From Thraustochytrium sp. TN22 (Eukaryota > Sar > Bigyra > Thraustochytrida > Thraustochytriidae): a stretch of DNA of 64,000 bases. The notes below the pieces were generated by a model, which saw only the letters and a list, made by a program, of their open reading frames with translations, had not been told where the DNA came from and ran no database searches. The first letter of the stretch is position 1. The number at the start of each line of letters is the position of its first letter. The DNA is taken from the NCBI GenBank assembly GCA_013306675.1, contig JABLUY010000024.1:124001-188000 (forward strand), read 5' to 3'. The translations under genes were made by a program, and so were the position numbers. Positions 1-9,520 of this stretch are shown here, one piece after another.

Positions 1-2
1 AC

Positions 3-1544
3 GAGTACACCTATGTGCTCAAGCCCATGTTCCAAGCCGTGGCCTTCATCCTGCTGATTGAGTTGCTGGAGCGGCTCTCGTACTATGGCATCAACTTCAC
101 GCAAACCGCTTTTCTGACTGGCTCTTACGGCGACTGGAGTCCTAACCTGGGCTCCACCGAGGCTAGCTCATGGAGCCAGTCGTCCACAGCCGTCGCGTAC
201 TCCGTACCTTTTCTGGGTGCCATCATCTCGGACGGCTTTTTGGGCAACTACCGCACGATCGCTCTCTTCTGCGGCCTGATCTACATCCCTGGCCTGCTCC
301 TCATTGCGCTCAGCACCAAGGAGGATCTCTTCTCGGACGGTGTCTTCCCGCAGAAGATGCTCGCGGTGGGCTTGCTCGGCCTGTACTCAGCCGGCGCTGG
401 CGGCATCAAGTCTTGTGTCAATGTGATGGGCGCGCAGCAGTTCCACCCGCTTCTGCAGAAGTCGCAGATCTCCGACTACTACGTGAACTTCTACGTCTTC
501 ATTAACATCGGCGCGATCATTGGAGGCATCATCATCCCCATCGTCGTGCAGACGAACGTCTTCGCCGGTTACATCATCCCGTTCTGTTGCCTCACCGTTG
601 GCCTCATCATCTTCCTGCTCGGCACTCCGCGGTATGTGCGCATGAAGCCGCAGGGCAGCGACATTCTGCAGAGCCTGAATGCCCTGGCCCACAGCTTTGC
701 ATATTGCCCGCCCAACATGGAGCGCGTCAAGGCGTCCAGGGGCGGCAAGTTCGAGGATGGCTTCATTGACAAGGTCAAGATTATCGGCCGCCTCGTGCCG
801 ATCATGCTCGCCACCGTGCCCTTCAACATCGCCTACGCGCAGATGGCCAATGTCTTCGTGATCCAGGGCACCGTCATGCAGAAGGTCGGCGTCGTCGACG
901 CTTCCTGGATGGAGAACTTCGACGCCTTCGCCGTGCTCATTGCCGGCTTCAGCGTCGGTCGCTTCCTCTACCCTTTCCTCGAGCGCCGCGGCATCCACCT
1001 GCACATGGCCACGAAGTTCTCCATCGGCACCTTCTTCGGTACGCTCGCGCTCGTCGCAGACCTCATCATCGACTACAAGATCCACTCGCACTACGCGGAC
1101 ACCGGCGAGCCCATCAACATCTTCTGGCAGATCTTCCCCTACATTTTCATCGGCTTTGGCGAGATCTTCACCGTCTCTTCGGCCTACGACGCGGCCTTCC
1201 AGATCAGCCCGGACGGCCTCAAGGCCTTCGGCTCCGCACTCAACCTCTTCATGGTCGGCGCCGTGCCTAACTTCATCTCCACCGCCATTCTCAACGGTGC
1301 ATACTCCTGGTTTATCGGCGCTGACGGCACTGACGACCTCAGCACGCTCGAGCAGTACACCTCAGCCAAGATCTACCTCTACCTCTGGGTCCTCATTGGC
1401 ATCTCCCTCGCCGGCGTCCTCGGTAACCTCGTGCCCTGGTTCAAGTCCTTTTACACCTCCACCGTCGAGATGAGCGACGCCCTGGTCGCCGAGAAGCGCA
1501 ACAAGGACGTCGCTTCCTACGGCTCCAGCTCCGAGGTCGCCTGA
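3..1544 (+). CDS. POT/PTR2-family proton-coupled oligopeptide transporter (5' partial)
   Basis: Polytopic membrane protein of the POT (SLC15/PTR2) family, which imports di- and tripeptides with protons. The frame is open to the left window edge (it reads EYTYVLKPM before the first internal Met), so the true start lies upstream. Family hallmarks are visible: the ExxER motif in ELLERLSYYG; the PTR2 loop GAIISDGFLGNYRTI; GAGGIK followed by GAQQF, matching the family's GxGGIK...GADQF; and YYVNFYVFINIGA, the second signature. Many hydrophobic segments follow up to about residue 480 and a short Ser/Lys-rich cytosolic tail ends at the TGA. At about 510 visible residues, only the first helix or a short N-terminus is missing. 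Family assignment is firm. Substrate range and membrane (plasma or lysosome-like) cannot be read from the sequence. Confidence 0.9.
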   Translation, partial: EYTYVLKPMFQAVAFILLIELLERLSYYGINFTQTAFLTGSYGDWSPNLGSTEASSWSQSSTAVAYSVPFLGAIISDGFLGNYRTIALFCGLIYIPGLLLIALSTKEDLFSDGVFPQKMLAVGLLGLYSAGAGGIKSCVNVMGAQQFHPLLQKSQISDYYVNFYVFINIGAIIGGIIIPIVVQTNVFAGYIIPFCCLTVGLIIFLLGTPRYVRMKPQGSDILQSLNALAHSFAYCPPNMERVKASRGGKFEDGFIDKVKIIGRLVPIMLATVPFNIAYAQMANVFVIQGTVMQKVGVVDASWMENFDAFAVLIAGFSVGRFLYPFLERRGIHLHMATKFSIGTFFGTLALVADLIIDYKIHSHYADTGEPINIFWQIFPYIFIGFGEIFTVSSAYDAAFQISPDGLKAFGSALNLFMVGAVPNFISTAILNGAYSWFIGADGTDDLSTLEQYTSAKIYLYLWVLIGISLAGVLGNLVPWFKSFYTSTVEMSDALVAEKRNKDVASYGSSSEVA

Positions 1545-2308
1545 GCGCCGTCCGGAGTTCCCGTCCTGCCTTGCCCGCGTCGCCGCGACCGCAAGGCCCG
1601 CTTTCCCCCCGTATTCGCTTTCTCCCCGTATTAGCCTAGCTAGATCCACTCACCTGTACACGCACACAACATCCCACATGCTCTTTGCTCCTGCAGCTTG
1701 CTCCTGCGGCTCCGAGTCCTGCTCCTACTCTTCGGCCACGATTTGGTCCGTCTCGTTCCTTCTCCTCTCGCTCTCGTCCGGCCTCACTGTCAGGCCGGAG
1801 GCAGCATCACTATCATTTGATCCAGCCGTCCCACTGGCAGGCCGACGAAACTTTGATCGAGCTGGGTTTGGGGCCGTGGCCGGCGGCGCCGGCGCCGGCG
1901 GACTTGGCGACCGTGGCACTGCCGCCGGCCCGCGAGAGAGGGAGAGATTATGGCTTGGCTTCAAGTGGGCTTGGCTTGGCCGCCGCGTTGCGCCCAGTCC
2001 GAGTCTCTACCTCAACACCCCTCAACACCCGTAAGTTATTGGAATCCCATTCCGTCATCACAATCAATCACCCAACCCGATTCATCAGATCGCGCATCGC
2101 GGCGGCGGCGGCGGCAGCGGCGGCGGCGGCGGCGGCGGCGGTGGCAGCAGCAGCGGCGGCGGCGGCGACGGCGGCGGCGGCGGCGGCGGCGGCAGCGCGG
2201 TAGCGGCTGCGAGCAAGTGGCAGCAAGTGGCGACGGCCCGGACGGCGAGGGAGCAGAGCTAAAGGGCGGCCTGGCGCGCGCGCGGGAGCGAGAGGGAGAG
2301 CGAGAGCC
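1545..2308. other. Intergenic region and leader of the acidic signal-anchor gene
   Basis: About 760 bp between the transporter stop and the ATG at 2309. It has a CTAGCTAG-like motif near 1636-1644 and a long GCG/GGC triplet tract at about 2099-2200. The leader before the ATG is G/A-rich. Several frames stay open through the triplet tract only because it encodes Ala, Arg or Gly runs. I see no supported gene. Confidence 0.6.
2099..2200. repeat. GCG/GGC trinucleotide tract
   Basis: Nearly uninterrupted GC-only triplets with a few GCA and GAC variants, in the presumed promoter or 5' UTR of the gene starting at 2309. It explains the artificial poly-Ala and poly-Arg frames there. Confidence 0.85.
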
Positions 2309-3145
2309 ATGGAGGACCGCTCGCGGCGGCTCGTGGCGAGCGTCGGGCTGGCGTGCGCGCTGGTGGCCACGCTGAGCATGTTCGTGGGCGGAAATGCCCC
2401 CAAGGAGACCGAGAAGGAGTACGTTCACACGGTGGCGCGGGGCAAGGTCAAGGCCGGCCGCCTCGCCACGCTCGCCAAGGCCGCCGAGAGCAACGGCGAC
2501 GGCAAGCACGACCCTGGGCAGCCCGCGGAAGAGGATCCCACGGAGCCGGAGCGGGAGCACTCCGTCGCGCCCACGGACAGCGACGAGGACGCCCGCAGCG
2601 ACCCGGACGAGGCGAACGGCCAGGACACAGGCACTGCCACCACGGCCACTGCCGAGGCGGATACCGAAGAGGCTGCCGCCCCCGAGGCGCCGGAGCGAAC
2701 ACAGCCAAGCGGCGAGAAGGCGGGGGAGCCCACGCAGGCACCTGAAGACGAAAAGCCGGCGGCACTGGAGAAGAAGGAGGTCGAGCCAAAGCCCGAACCT
2801 GATGCGGATGATGCCGAGCCAAAGAAGGAAGTGGCCGAGCCCAAGGAAGATAAGGAGCTGAAGGAAAAGGCCATTGTGCCGGACCAGGACGAGAACTTCA
2901 AGCCTCCCGAGAGCAAGAGCCCGTCTCCGGAGCGTGCCGACGAGAAGCCGGACGTGGAAGCCGAGCCCGAGCAGCCTCGCTCTGCGGCGGTCTCCATGGA
3001 AGAGGGCGAAGACAACGAGGATACCCCTCCTGCCGCTGCTTCGACCGAGGCTACAGCCCCGGCCGCAGAGAGCAGCAGCAATTCCTCTGCCGCGGCCAAG
3101 AAGAAGAACCGCCGCAGGCGGTCCAAGCGCAAGGTGAAGAACTAA
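2309..3145 (+). CDS. Hypothetical acidic, low-complexity protein with N-terminal signal anchor
   Basis: A 278-residue protein of unknown function. Residues about 9-27 form one hydrophobic segment after a short basic start (MEDRSRR), which reads as a signal anchor or uncleaved signal peptide. Residues about 60-250 are rich in Glu, Asp, Pro, Lys and Ala and are probably disordered. The last 15 residues are strongly basic (KKKNRRRRSKRKVKN). The ATG at 2309 sits in good context (gagagccATGg) at the end of a purine-rich leader. The layout (membrane anchor, long acidic linker, basic tail) could tether a complex or contact ribosomes or nucleic acid, but that is inference. Strong composition bias makes homology unreliable. 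The sustained frame and low-complexity but non-triplet coding support a real gene. Confidence 0.6.
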   Translation: MEDRSRRLVASVGLACALVATLSMFVGGNAPKETEKEYVHTVARGKVKAGRLATLAKAAESNGDGKHDPGQPAEEDPTEPEREHSVAPTDSDEDARSDPDEANGQDTGTATTATAEADTEEAAAPEAPERTQPSGEKAGEPTQAPEDEKPAALEKKEVEPKPEPDADDAEPKKEVAEPKEDKELKEKAIVPDQDENFKPPESKSPSPERADEKPDVEAEPEQPRSAAVSMEEGEDNEDTPPAAASTEATAPAAESSSNSSAAAKKKNRRRRSKRKVKN

Positions 3146-3486
3146 GTGACGTCGAAAAAGAGACGAAGACAGCGACGTACGAGAAGCAGAAGCAGAAGAA
3201 GAAGAAGAAGAAGAAGAAGAAGAAGAAGACTCTGACAACCCAGACACGCGCGCTCACGTGCGCTGCTGCCAGTAAATATCTATGTGAGGTCCGTGCTCTG
3301 TTTTTATAGTAATTCCGCTCTCAGGCCGTTCGGAAACGGTGTGCACCACTCTTGGGTGTGTACTTTGGCTCGGAAAGTGTATTGCGCACCCCAACTTGAC
3401 CGATCGATCGCGATCAATCGACCGATTGATTGATTGACGGAGTGCGCGCGATCGAACAAAACTGCCGCACCCCCGCACACGCAAAG
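3146..3486. other. Intergenic region between 2309-3145 and the TSNAXIP1-like gene
   Basis: A purine-rich GAA/GCA tract at about 3182-3228 follows the stop and is presumably 3' UTR. An AT-richer stretch around 3275-3310 and clustered CGATCGAT/GATTGATT palindromes at 3400-3437 precede the next ATG. No gene seen. Confidence 0.55.
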
Positions 3487-4461
3487 ATGGCCGATGCGCT
3501 GAGCTCGCGTGAGACGCACCCACACCCGGACGCGCTGGAGCAGAAGCTGCGCAAGCTTCATGTGGCACGGCGACCGACGGCACCTGCGTCGTCGGTCGCT
3601 GCGCCGCCGCCGAGGGGCAAGCGGCCGCGGCGCGAGCTTCGCTTCGAGTCCGGAAGCATGCTCCCGGCGGACCCTTGGGTGGTCCGCAAGACGCCGCGCG
3701 GCCGCCATGCGGGCACTACGAATGCCTTGCTCCGTGTGGGCACGGATGCGGACCGCCTTGGCGGTGCTGGGGCGTTCAAGTCCGTCGCGCTCGCCTGCGA
3801 GATGGCCTTTCGCGAGGCCAAGACCGCAGTCGATCTGCAGGTGGACGACGCAAGCGCGCGACTACCGAACGCTGCCTTCGCGAGCACCTGCTGCCGTGTA
3901 CTAGGCGAGCTGGCACCCGCGTGCGGTTCCCTGCAGCGGCTTATCGCGGAGCTCCGCGAGGAGTTTGCGAGGCACATCTACGCAGACTTTGCGCAGCCCG
4001 CCCCGGGCGGAACCGCGCTCTGTCAGCAGCCGTACTTTGCGCTCGTGGACGACTTCCGTATCATGGTGGACGAGCTCACCAACGAGAAGGCAAGCCTACG
4101 TGCCGAGGTAGCGCGCCAAATGACCAAGCGGCACGAAACGGAGGTCTCCCTGCAGCGCCTTAGCGTGCAGCTGGCCGAACGTAACCGCTCTCTGCAGGAG
4201 GCGCGCGAGGCGCTCGCCAAGCTCGTGCATTCGAGTGAGACCTCGCGCGACAGCTACAATCGCATGCGTCAGGACCACGATGAGATCGCCCGTGAGCTGC
4301 AGACCGTGCTCAAGCTCAAGGAGGAAACTGAGACTGCGGCTCGCCAGCAAACGTCCATTTACCAGATCCGCGTCGCGCAGCTCTCCGCAGACCTGGGCAA
4401 GGCGCTGCAGGAACTCAAGCACAAGAACGAGGAGCTGCATCGCCTCCGCTTGCAGCGATAG
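3487..4461 (+). CDS. TSNAXIP1-like coiled-coil protein (putative ciliary)
   Basis: A 324-residue protein. I start it at the ATG at 3487 (MADALSSRETHPH), not at the in-frame ATG at 3430, because the upstream 19 residues overlap palindromic leader DNA. After a basic, Pro/Arg-rich N-terminus (1-60), a helical region (about 85-180) has the layout of the TSNAXIP1 N-terminal domain: CCRVLGELAP, then LQRLIAELREEFARHI. Residues about 190-324 are continuous heptad coiled coil ending in EELHRLRLQR. TSNAXIP1 (translin-associated factor X-interacting protein) homologues occur in flagellated eukaryotes, which fits a zoosporic protist. It is shorter than the animal protein. Assignment rests on pattern only; a generic coiled-coil protein is the alternative. 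Confidence 0.5.
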   Translation: MADALSSRETHPHPDALEQKLRKLHVARRPTAPASSVAAPPPRGKRPRRELRFESGSMLPADPWVVRKTPRGRHAGTTNALLRVGTDADRLGGAGAFKSVALACEMAFREAKTAVDLQVDDASARLPNAAFASTCCRVLGELAPACGSLQRLIAELREEFARHIYADFAQPAPGGTALCQQPYFALVDDFRIMVDELTNEKASLRAEVARQMTKRHETEVSLQRLSVQLAERNRSLQEAREALAKLVHSSETSRDSYNRMRQDHDEIARELQTVLKLKEETETAARQQTSIYQIRVAQLSADLGKALQELKHKNEELHRLRLQR

Positions 4462-4526
4462 AAGGAACGAAAGGCATAATACACGAGACGCTCATGCCAA
4501 ATTCAAAGTCACGAGAACATTACACG

Positions 4527-4528
<2 letters not shown>

Positions 4529-4566
<38 letters not shown>
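4529..4566. repeat. (TC)19 dinucleotide tract
   Basis: A perfect TC repeat 9 bp past the stop codon of the minus-strand LRR gene and 67 bp past the TSNAXIP1-like stop. It lies in the shared 3' region of two convergent genes and reads as GA on the LRR gene's coding strand. Confidence 0.95.
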
Positions 4567-4569
<3 letters not shown>

Positions 4570-4575
4570 CCTAAC

Positions 4576-7500
4576 CTAAGGCGTGCTCGCGGCGAGCTGG
4601 TCAATGACGAGCTCGAGGCGCTGCGCGAGCGCATCCTCGGAAAGTGGCTTGCTGGCGGACTTGGCAGTGTCAAAGGCTTGCAAAACAGTCGCGGCAAGGT
4701 TGTCGAGGTGCGCAAGGCGCGCGAGGCACTCGAGGAACTCGAGGAAACAAAGGCCGGGCGCAAAGTCCGGGTCTTCGAAGTCGACAAAGGTCGACTTGCT
4801 GAGCGCAAAGATGCGACGTAGCGGCATCTTGGCGTAGCCCGGATGAATGCGCAAGAAGATGTCTTCCCAAGCGACGCTGGGTATAAAGTCGTGCAGCACG
4901 TGGCCGCGTACCGAGTGCGCGTCGAAGATGCGGCGAAGCTCCGGCATGCGGCGCACGTAGACGTTGACAACATCCTGGAAGAAGAGTTGGCCACGGCGAA
5001 AGACATCGCGGTGGATGTACACATGGCCAGAGCGCAAGAAGATGCACTGCAGCAGGTAGTGCACGGCGGCAAAGGTGCTCTTAAAGCAGGGCGTGCCGAA
5101 CTCGGGGTGCGTGGCGTCACCTGACGGAAGGTCCTCGGCGGGCGGACGCGGCGACAGCGGCGAAGTCGGCCCTTCGCTGGAAGCTGATCCCCTTGAGCCC
5201 GAGGACCGCGGCCGGAGGCGCGGCGCAGCCCTCCGCAGCTGGTCCCTCGCCATGCGCTCGTCCTGGCGCTGGCGCTCACTCGGGGCGAGCGAGGACGCGA
5301 CACGGACGGTGGTGAACACGCGTGCCGCGAGCAGGATGATAAACTGCAGGATTTGGAAGCGGACCATGCCTGCGTCGTCGCGCCCGTTGGCGCCGGCACG
5401 CTGCACCATGTACGTGTAGTGGCGGCCGAACTGGTTGGTGGCACGGCGCGCCTCTGTGAGCGCGCTCTTATCGTAAACATCGAGCAAGACCTCCTTGTCA
5501 ACGGCGTCCGGCACAATGGCGCCGTCTGCGGAGCGCAGCCACGCCTCGACCTCAGCAAAGCTGAGCGCGAACGAGTTCTTGGCGTCGCAAGCGTGCACGG
5601 AGAAGAGCGTGCACAGGTCCGCGAAGTGCGCCCACAGCAGCTCACGGATGTGCGGGAGCTCGTCGGCGCCAGCCTTGACCACGTAATGGTTTTGCGCAAC
5701 CTGGCTCCAGTCGCTGTTGAAGGCGTCTGCCAGCTTGCGCACATTGTCGCACGCGTGGTGGCGAAAGATGGAGCGCTTTAACGACCACGGCTGCGGTGGC
5801 TGCGGCCGCTCAGCGCCCGGGTCGGGGTTTGGCATGCCAGCCGGCGGCTGGCTCGGCCACGTAAGGTCGACGCAGTTGGCGATGGTCGGGAAATGCTGCG
5901 CGTCGATCGCCGTGTTGGGGGCGCGAAAAGACTCGGAAGAAGCGGCTCCCGAGCCCGGCGCCCTACCAGCGCCCCCTTGCATAGGCCACATGGTCCAGCA
6001 AGTGTCTGCATCGCGAGCAAAAATCTCTGTCCCGCGAACGACAAACTTGTAGTACACACGGCCCGGAGGCAGCATGAGCGTGACGAAGGCCGGGCACACG
6101 GGCTCGCCGAAGGTGAGCGAGAGGTCATGCATGCCCTGCATGAGCTCTTCGTGGGTCGCGTCGGGCGGGGCCGCATGTTGCGGGCCCGCCGAGGACCCGG
6201 CGCCGCCCGACAGGCCGGCCCCGTGGTTCAGGACGTCGAGCAGGGCGGCGCTCAAGTTTGAGGGCCGCGCAATGGCCTGCGCGCGCAATCGGCGATAGTC
6301 GTACTGCGCCGGCTCCGGGGCGCTGGAGGACGCCTTGCGAATCTGCGAGCGGCGCGCGCTGCCCATAATGAAGACGCTCTGGCGGTTTTGCGCCGACTCT
6401 ACGCTAGTGGGCGTGGCGGACCCCGAAGCGGCCGTGCGATCCGGAAGCCCCTCCGAGCTCCCGAGTCTGGCCCGCGTGCGCAACTGCGCCTTGTTGAGGA
6501 GCACAGTGTTGCCCGCAGCCCCGCCCGCGCCGCTCAGGCGCTTCGTGGAGGTCATCATGCGCATTGAGTGGCGTGTCTTGGCGCCCTTGCCGGCCAAGCC
6601 CTGCGATACTTGCTGCTTGCCTTTGGCAAGCATCGTGACCGACTGGTGCTTGCTGCTGGAGCCGCCGCCCCGGCTGGAGCGCCCGAGGCCCATGGAAGCT
6701 TCGGAGAGCCCGTTCGCAGTTCCGTCATCCTCTGCGCACGACTGCATCTCCGGCGCGAACTTGAGCTTGGCACAGATCGCGGAGCCGCCGGGCAGGTAGA
6801 CCTCCACGAAGACGTCGGAGGAGGGCGGCCCGCTAATGCCCGGGTAGTACCAGATCGTGTGCGGCACCCAGCGGCGGTGCAGCCAGCATTCGCCCCTGCG
6901 CTTCCACGCCGTGGCGTCCGCGACGTCGGCGTAAGGCTCCGCAAGGCCTTGGTCCTGTTGCTGCGAGTTCGATGAAGACGCAGCAGTGAGGTCAGCGTTT
7001 CCTTGTTCGGCGTCGTCGCTGTCGCCCCGGTCGTTCCTTGCGCCGCTGTTTGCCGAGTCATGGCCGCCGTCGTCGTTCTCCTCCTCGTCGCAGACGCCCT
7101 CCACGAGCGCCTTTTGCCGCGGAAAGGGCAGACTGCAGTAGCGCGTGTAGACCATGGAGCTGCCATCGATTCTGCGCGACTGCGCTCCCCAGCTCTCCGC
7201 GAGTGAGAAGAGCGAAGCGCGCTGACCATTGCGCGTGAAGACGTCCTCGTGCTCGTCGTTGCCGCTCAGGTCGAGGCAGAGCAGGCGCGGACTCGCAGGT
7301 AGCTGTTCCAGAAGCGCGACGCAGGCCGGCGCGGTGAGCCGATTGTGCGCCAGGTTGAGCTTGCGCAGAGTCTCGTTCTCCCGCAGCACGCCGGCGGCAG
7401 CGTCTACAAGTTCCGATTCGCTGCCAAAGCCGTTCCAGGCCAACGAGAGCTCCTTGAGCACCTTGTTCGCTGCGACAGCCTGGAGGAGCTCGCCCGCCGC

Positions 7501-9237
7501 CGCGCCCTGGACGCCATTCCAGTCGAGCAGCAAGGTTGCGAGCGGGCAGGTGTGTGTGGGTTCGGCCGCGGCGGCGGAACCGCAGCCTCGGATCTCCCCG
7601 GTGTCGACGTCGCTTCCCTCGCAACTGTCGCGGCTGTCGTGTGCGCTGCCGAGGTCGAAAGTATTGAAGAGGAGGGTGCTGCCGATCTTCTCGAGGAGCG
7701 CGGGTGGATGATGACCCTGGAACGCGTTGTGGTTGCGATGGTGGCGTTGCGAGTCGTGCAATCGCTGACGCTCGCGCGGCCGTTGGGCGCGAAAGAAGGC
7801 GGCAATGGTCTGAGCACCGCGTGCGCAAATGTCGTTGCGGGCAAGGTTGAGCCAGACCACATTGGAGCCTCGGAGGGCATCGAAGAGGCTGGCCACGGCG
7901 AGGTCGCCGAGGCTGTTGTCGCCGAAGTCCAGTACGGTGAGCGCGGAGCTCGTGCCGCCACTGAGGAGCGTACCGAGGGCGGGCGCGGCCCATGGCCCGA
8001 GCGCGTTGTGCGTAAGGTCGAGGCGGGCGACCTGCGGGTGGCTGGCGAGGCTCGGTGCGAGGTCCTTGATGCCCCGTGCGCTGATGCGACATGAGCTGAG
8101 GTTAATACGGCGGAAGGCACGCTTGCCGAGGCGCGCCTGCGTCGCGTCTGCGCGCAGCGCGTCTGCCAAAGCCCGCATATAAGCGTCGCCCATGCCATAG
8201 TGCTCAAGGCGGAGCTCATCTGGAACGCGGCCCTTGGCGACGGAGCGCCAGTCCCAGAGCAGTAGGTCGCGCGTCTCGATCTGCACAAGGTCGCGCTTGC
8301 AGCGCACGCGCAAGTCCTGTGCGGTTCGACTTGACTCCGTGGTGGCCTCGTCGTGCCCCGCGCGTTCGGCCAGGAGAGGCTCGGGCAGGACGCCGTCGCG
8401 CCTGCAGGTCTCGTTGAACACTTGCTGTGAAGAAGAGGCGGCGAGCGAGGCCTCGTACCGCGCCATGAGCAGGTCAGGCGCTGTGGCCAGGAGGCGCTGG
8501 TCTTTGCCTTCGTCTCCGGTGGCCTCCTCACCGAGACCCAGAGCTTCGAGCGGCGGCGTCGGGGTGCGCCTGTAGCTTTCCTCCGGCACGAGCGAGGCAC
8601 GCGCTGCGCGGGAGCTGGCCTCTCTGGCCGCCTGCTCTGCCGTCTTGATGTCGCGCTCGCGCTGCACCTTTTCGCAAAGGTTTTTGACGGGTTTAAAGCG
8701 GCGCGGGCGCCCTGGAGCTCCAGCTGGAGCCTGAGGCCGCAGCTGGTCCGCATATTGTTGTGCGTGTAGGTGTTGATGTTGCTGCTGCGACGGCGGCTGC
8801 TGCTGCTGCGGCGACGGCTGCTGCTGCGGCCTCATGCGTCTACTCTTGGCCTTGCCAGCCTCTCGGAATGTGCGATGCGCGTCGGACGCCAAGAGGTGCT
8901 CATGAATGGAATTGCGCAGCGATGGTGCCTTGCGCAGCCCCGTCTGTGCACTGGAGCCGGCGTGCTCGTGGTCTTCCGGCAGAGGCGACGGCGAGAGCCC
9001 ATTTGCTGACAGCGTCCCGCCTGCGGCCGTGGAGTCCTGCGCCAGAGCCGCGCGCTGCACATCGTCCTCGAGCGCCGTCAACTCGTTCGCGTCCCCCCAG
9101 TGCCAAACGTCTTTGCGCGGAAAGTGACGGCTCGACGGCGACGTCCAGGGCGACTTGCTTTTGTTTAGCCGCACGCCCGGCCGCCGGTACCGCTCGTCGC
9201 CGCCGCCGCCGCCGCCGCCGCCGCTATTCGCACGCAT
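4576..9237 (-). CDS. Giant RI-type leucine-rich-repeat protein with split beta-sandwich-like motifs
   Basis: A 1,553-residue protein. Residues 1-340 are disordered, with a poly-Gly start and Gln-rich stretches near 135-160. Residues about 350-660 carry ribonuclease-inhibitor-type LRRs (LDLTHNALG, LDFGDNSLG, LNLARNDICA, LNLAHNRLTA, LDLSGNDEHE). About 780-835 reads VPHTIWYYPGISGPP...VFVEVYLPGGSAICAKL. After a roughly 220-residue Ser/Arg-rich insertion comes LPPGRVYYKFVVRGTEIFARD (about 1052-1075), which resembles the end of an AMPK-beta/CBM48 E-set domain; that reading is inference. The C-terminal 400 residues are helical and contain CFLEFLECLARLAHL. No transmembrane segment or catalytic motif is evident. 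The ATG at 9237 abuts a CTAG repeat. It is probably a scaffold protein; function unknown. Confidence 0.75.
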   Translation of the reverse strand: MRANSGGGGGGGGDERYRRPGVRLNKSKSPWTSPSSRHFPRKDVWHWGDANELTALEDDVQRAALAQDSTAAGGTLSANGLSPSPLPEDHEHAGSSAQTGLRKAPSLRNSIHEHLLASDAHRTFREAGKAKSRRMRPQQQPSPQQQQPPSQQQHQHLHAQQYADQLRPQAPAGAPGRPRRFKPVKNLCEKVQRERDIKTAEQAAREASSRAARASLVPEESYRRTPTPPLEALGLGEEATGDEGKDQRLLATAPDLLMARYEASLAASSSQQVFNETCRRDGVLPEPLLAERAGHDEATTESSRTAQDLRVRCKRDLVQIETRDLLLWDWRSVAKGRVPDELRLEHYGMGDAYMRALADALRADATQARLGKRAFRRINLSSCRISARGIKDLAPSLASHPQVARLDLTHNALGPWAAPALGTLLSGGTSSALTVLDFGDNSLGDLAVASLFDALRGSNVVWLNLARNDICARGAQTIAAFFRAQRPRERQRLHDSQRHHRNHNAFQGHHPPALLEKIGSTLLFNTFDLGSAHDSRDSCEGSDVDTGEIRGCGSAAAAEPTHTCPLATLLLDWNGVQGAAAGELLQAVAANKVLKELSLAWNGFGSESELVDAAAGVLRENETLRKLNLAHNRLTAPACVALLEQLPASPRLLCLDLSGNDEHEDVFTRNGQRASLFSLAESWGAQSRRIDGSSMVYTRYCSLPFPRQKALVEGVCDEEENDDGGHDSANSGARNDRGDSDDAEQGNADLTAASSSNSQQQDQGLAEPYADVADATAWKRRGECWLHRRWVPHTIWYYPGISGPPSSDVFVEVYLPGGSAICAKLKFAPEMQSCAEDDGTANGLSEASMGLGRSSRGGGSSSKHQSVTMLAKGKQQVSQGLAGKGAKTRHSMRMMTSTKRLSGAGGAAGNTVLLNKAQLRTRARLGSSEGLPDRTAASGSATPTSVESAQNRQSVFIMGSARRSQIRKASSSAPEPAQYDYRRLRAQAIARPSNLSAALLDVLNHGAGLSGGAGSSAGPQHAAPPDATHEELMQGMHDLSLTFGEPVCPAFVTLMLPPGRVYYKFVVRGTEIFARDADTCWTMWPMQGGAGRAPGSGAASSESFRAPNTAIDAQHFPTIANCVDLTWPSQPPAGMPNPDPGAERPQPPQPWSLKRSIFRHHACDNVRKLADAFNSDWSQVAQNHYVVKAGADELPHIRELLWAHFADLCTLFSVHACDAKNSFALSFAEVEAWLRSADGAIVPDAVDKEVLLDVYDKSALTEARRATNQFGRHYTYMVQRAGANGRDDAGMVRFQILQFIILLAARVFTTVRVASSLAPSERQRQDERMARDQLRRAAPRLRPRSSGSRGSASSEGPTSPLSPRPPAEDLPSGDATHPEFGTPCFKSTFAAVHYLLQCIFLRSGHVYIHRDVFRRGQLFFQDVVNVYVRRMPELRRIFDAHSVRGHVLHDFIPSVAWEDIFLRIHPGYAKMPLRRIFALSKSTFVDFEDPDFAPGLCFLEFLECLARLAHLDNLAATVLQAFDTAKSASKPLSEDALAQRLELVIDQLAASTP

Positions 9238-9238
9238 G

Positions 9239-9256
9239 GCTAGCTAGCTAGCTAGC
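9239..9256. repeat. CTAG tetranucleotide tract abutting the LRR gene ATG
   Basis: Four and a half GCTA/CTAG units lie directly against the start codon of the minus-strand LRR gene. This is one of about ten such tracts in the window, all intergenic. Confidence 0.9.
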
Positions 9257-9520
9257 GTCAGCCAAGGCAAGAGCGAAGTCTGGTGCGCATTTTCCCTCAA
9301 TCACCACTGCGGAGTACTAGTATGAGGCGGCGCGGATGGAGATGTGGGTGTGCAATGGCGAGAACCCAAGAACGGCGGGGACAAGACAGCTTGGGCGACA
9401 GCATAAATAGCGAGAGAAGAATTGCTGCGCGCGCCGCGCGGCGCCGCCGCGGCGCAGGCATCGTGAGTGCAGGAACATCCATACAAAATGAAACGTGATT
9501 GTGATTTGACGATCAATGTG

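Noticed and set aside
387-1091. Antisense frame across the peptide transporter
   Set aside because: It is a shadow of a clearly coding GC-rich gene, with no independent support.
2036-3247. 403-codon minus-strand frame over the acidic protein gene
   Set aside because: It is an antisense shadow of the 2309-3145 gene plus the GCG tract, and is composed of Ser, Arg and Leu runs.
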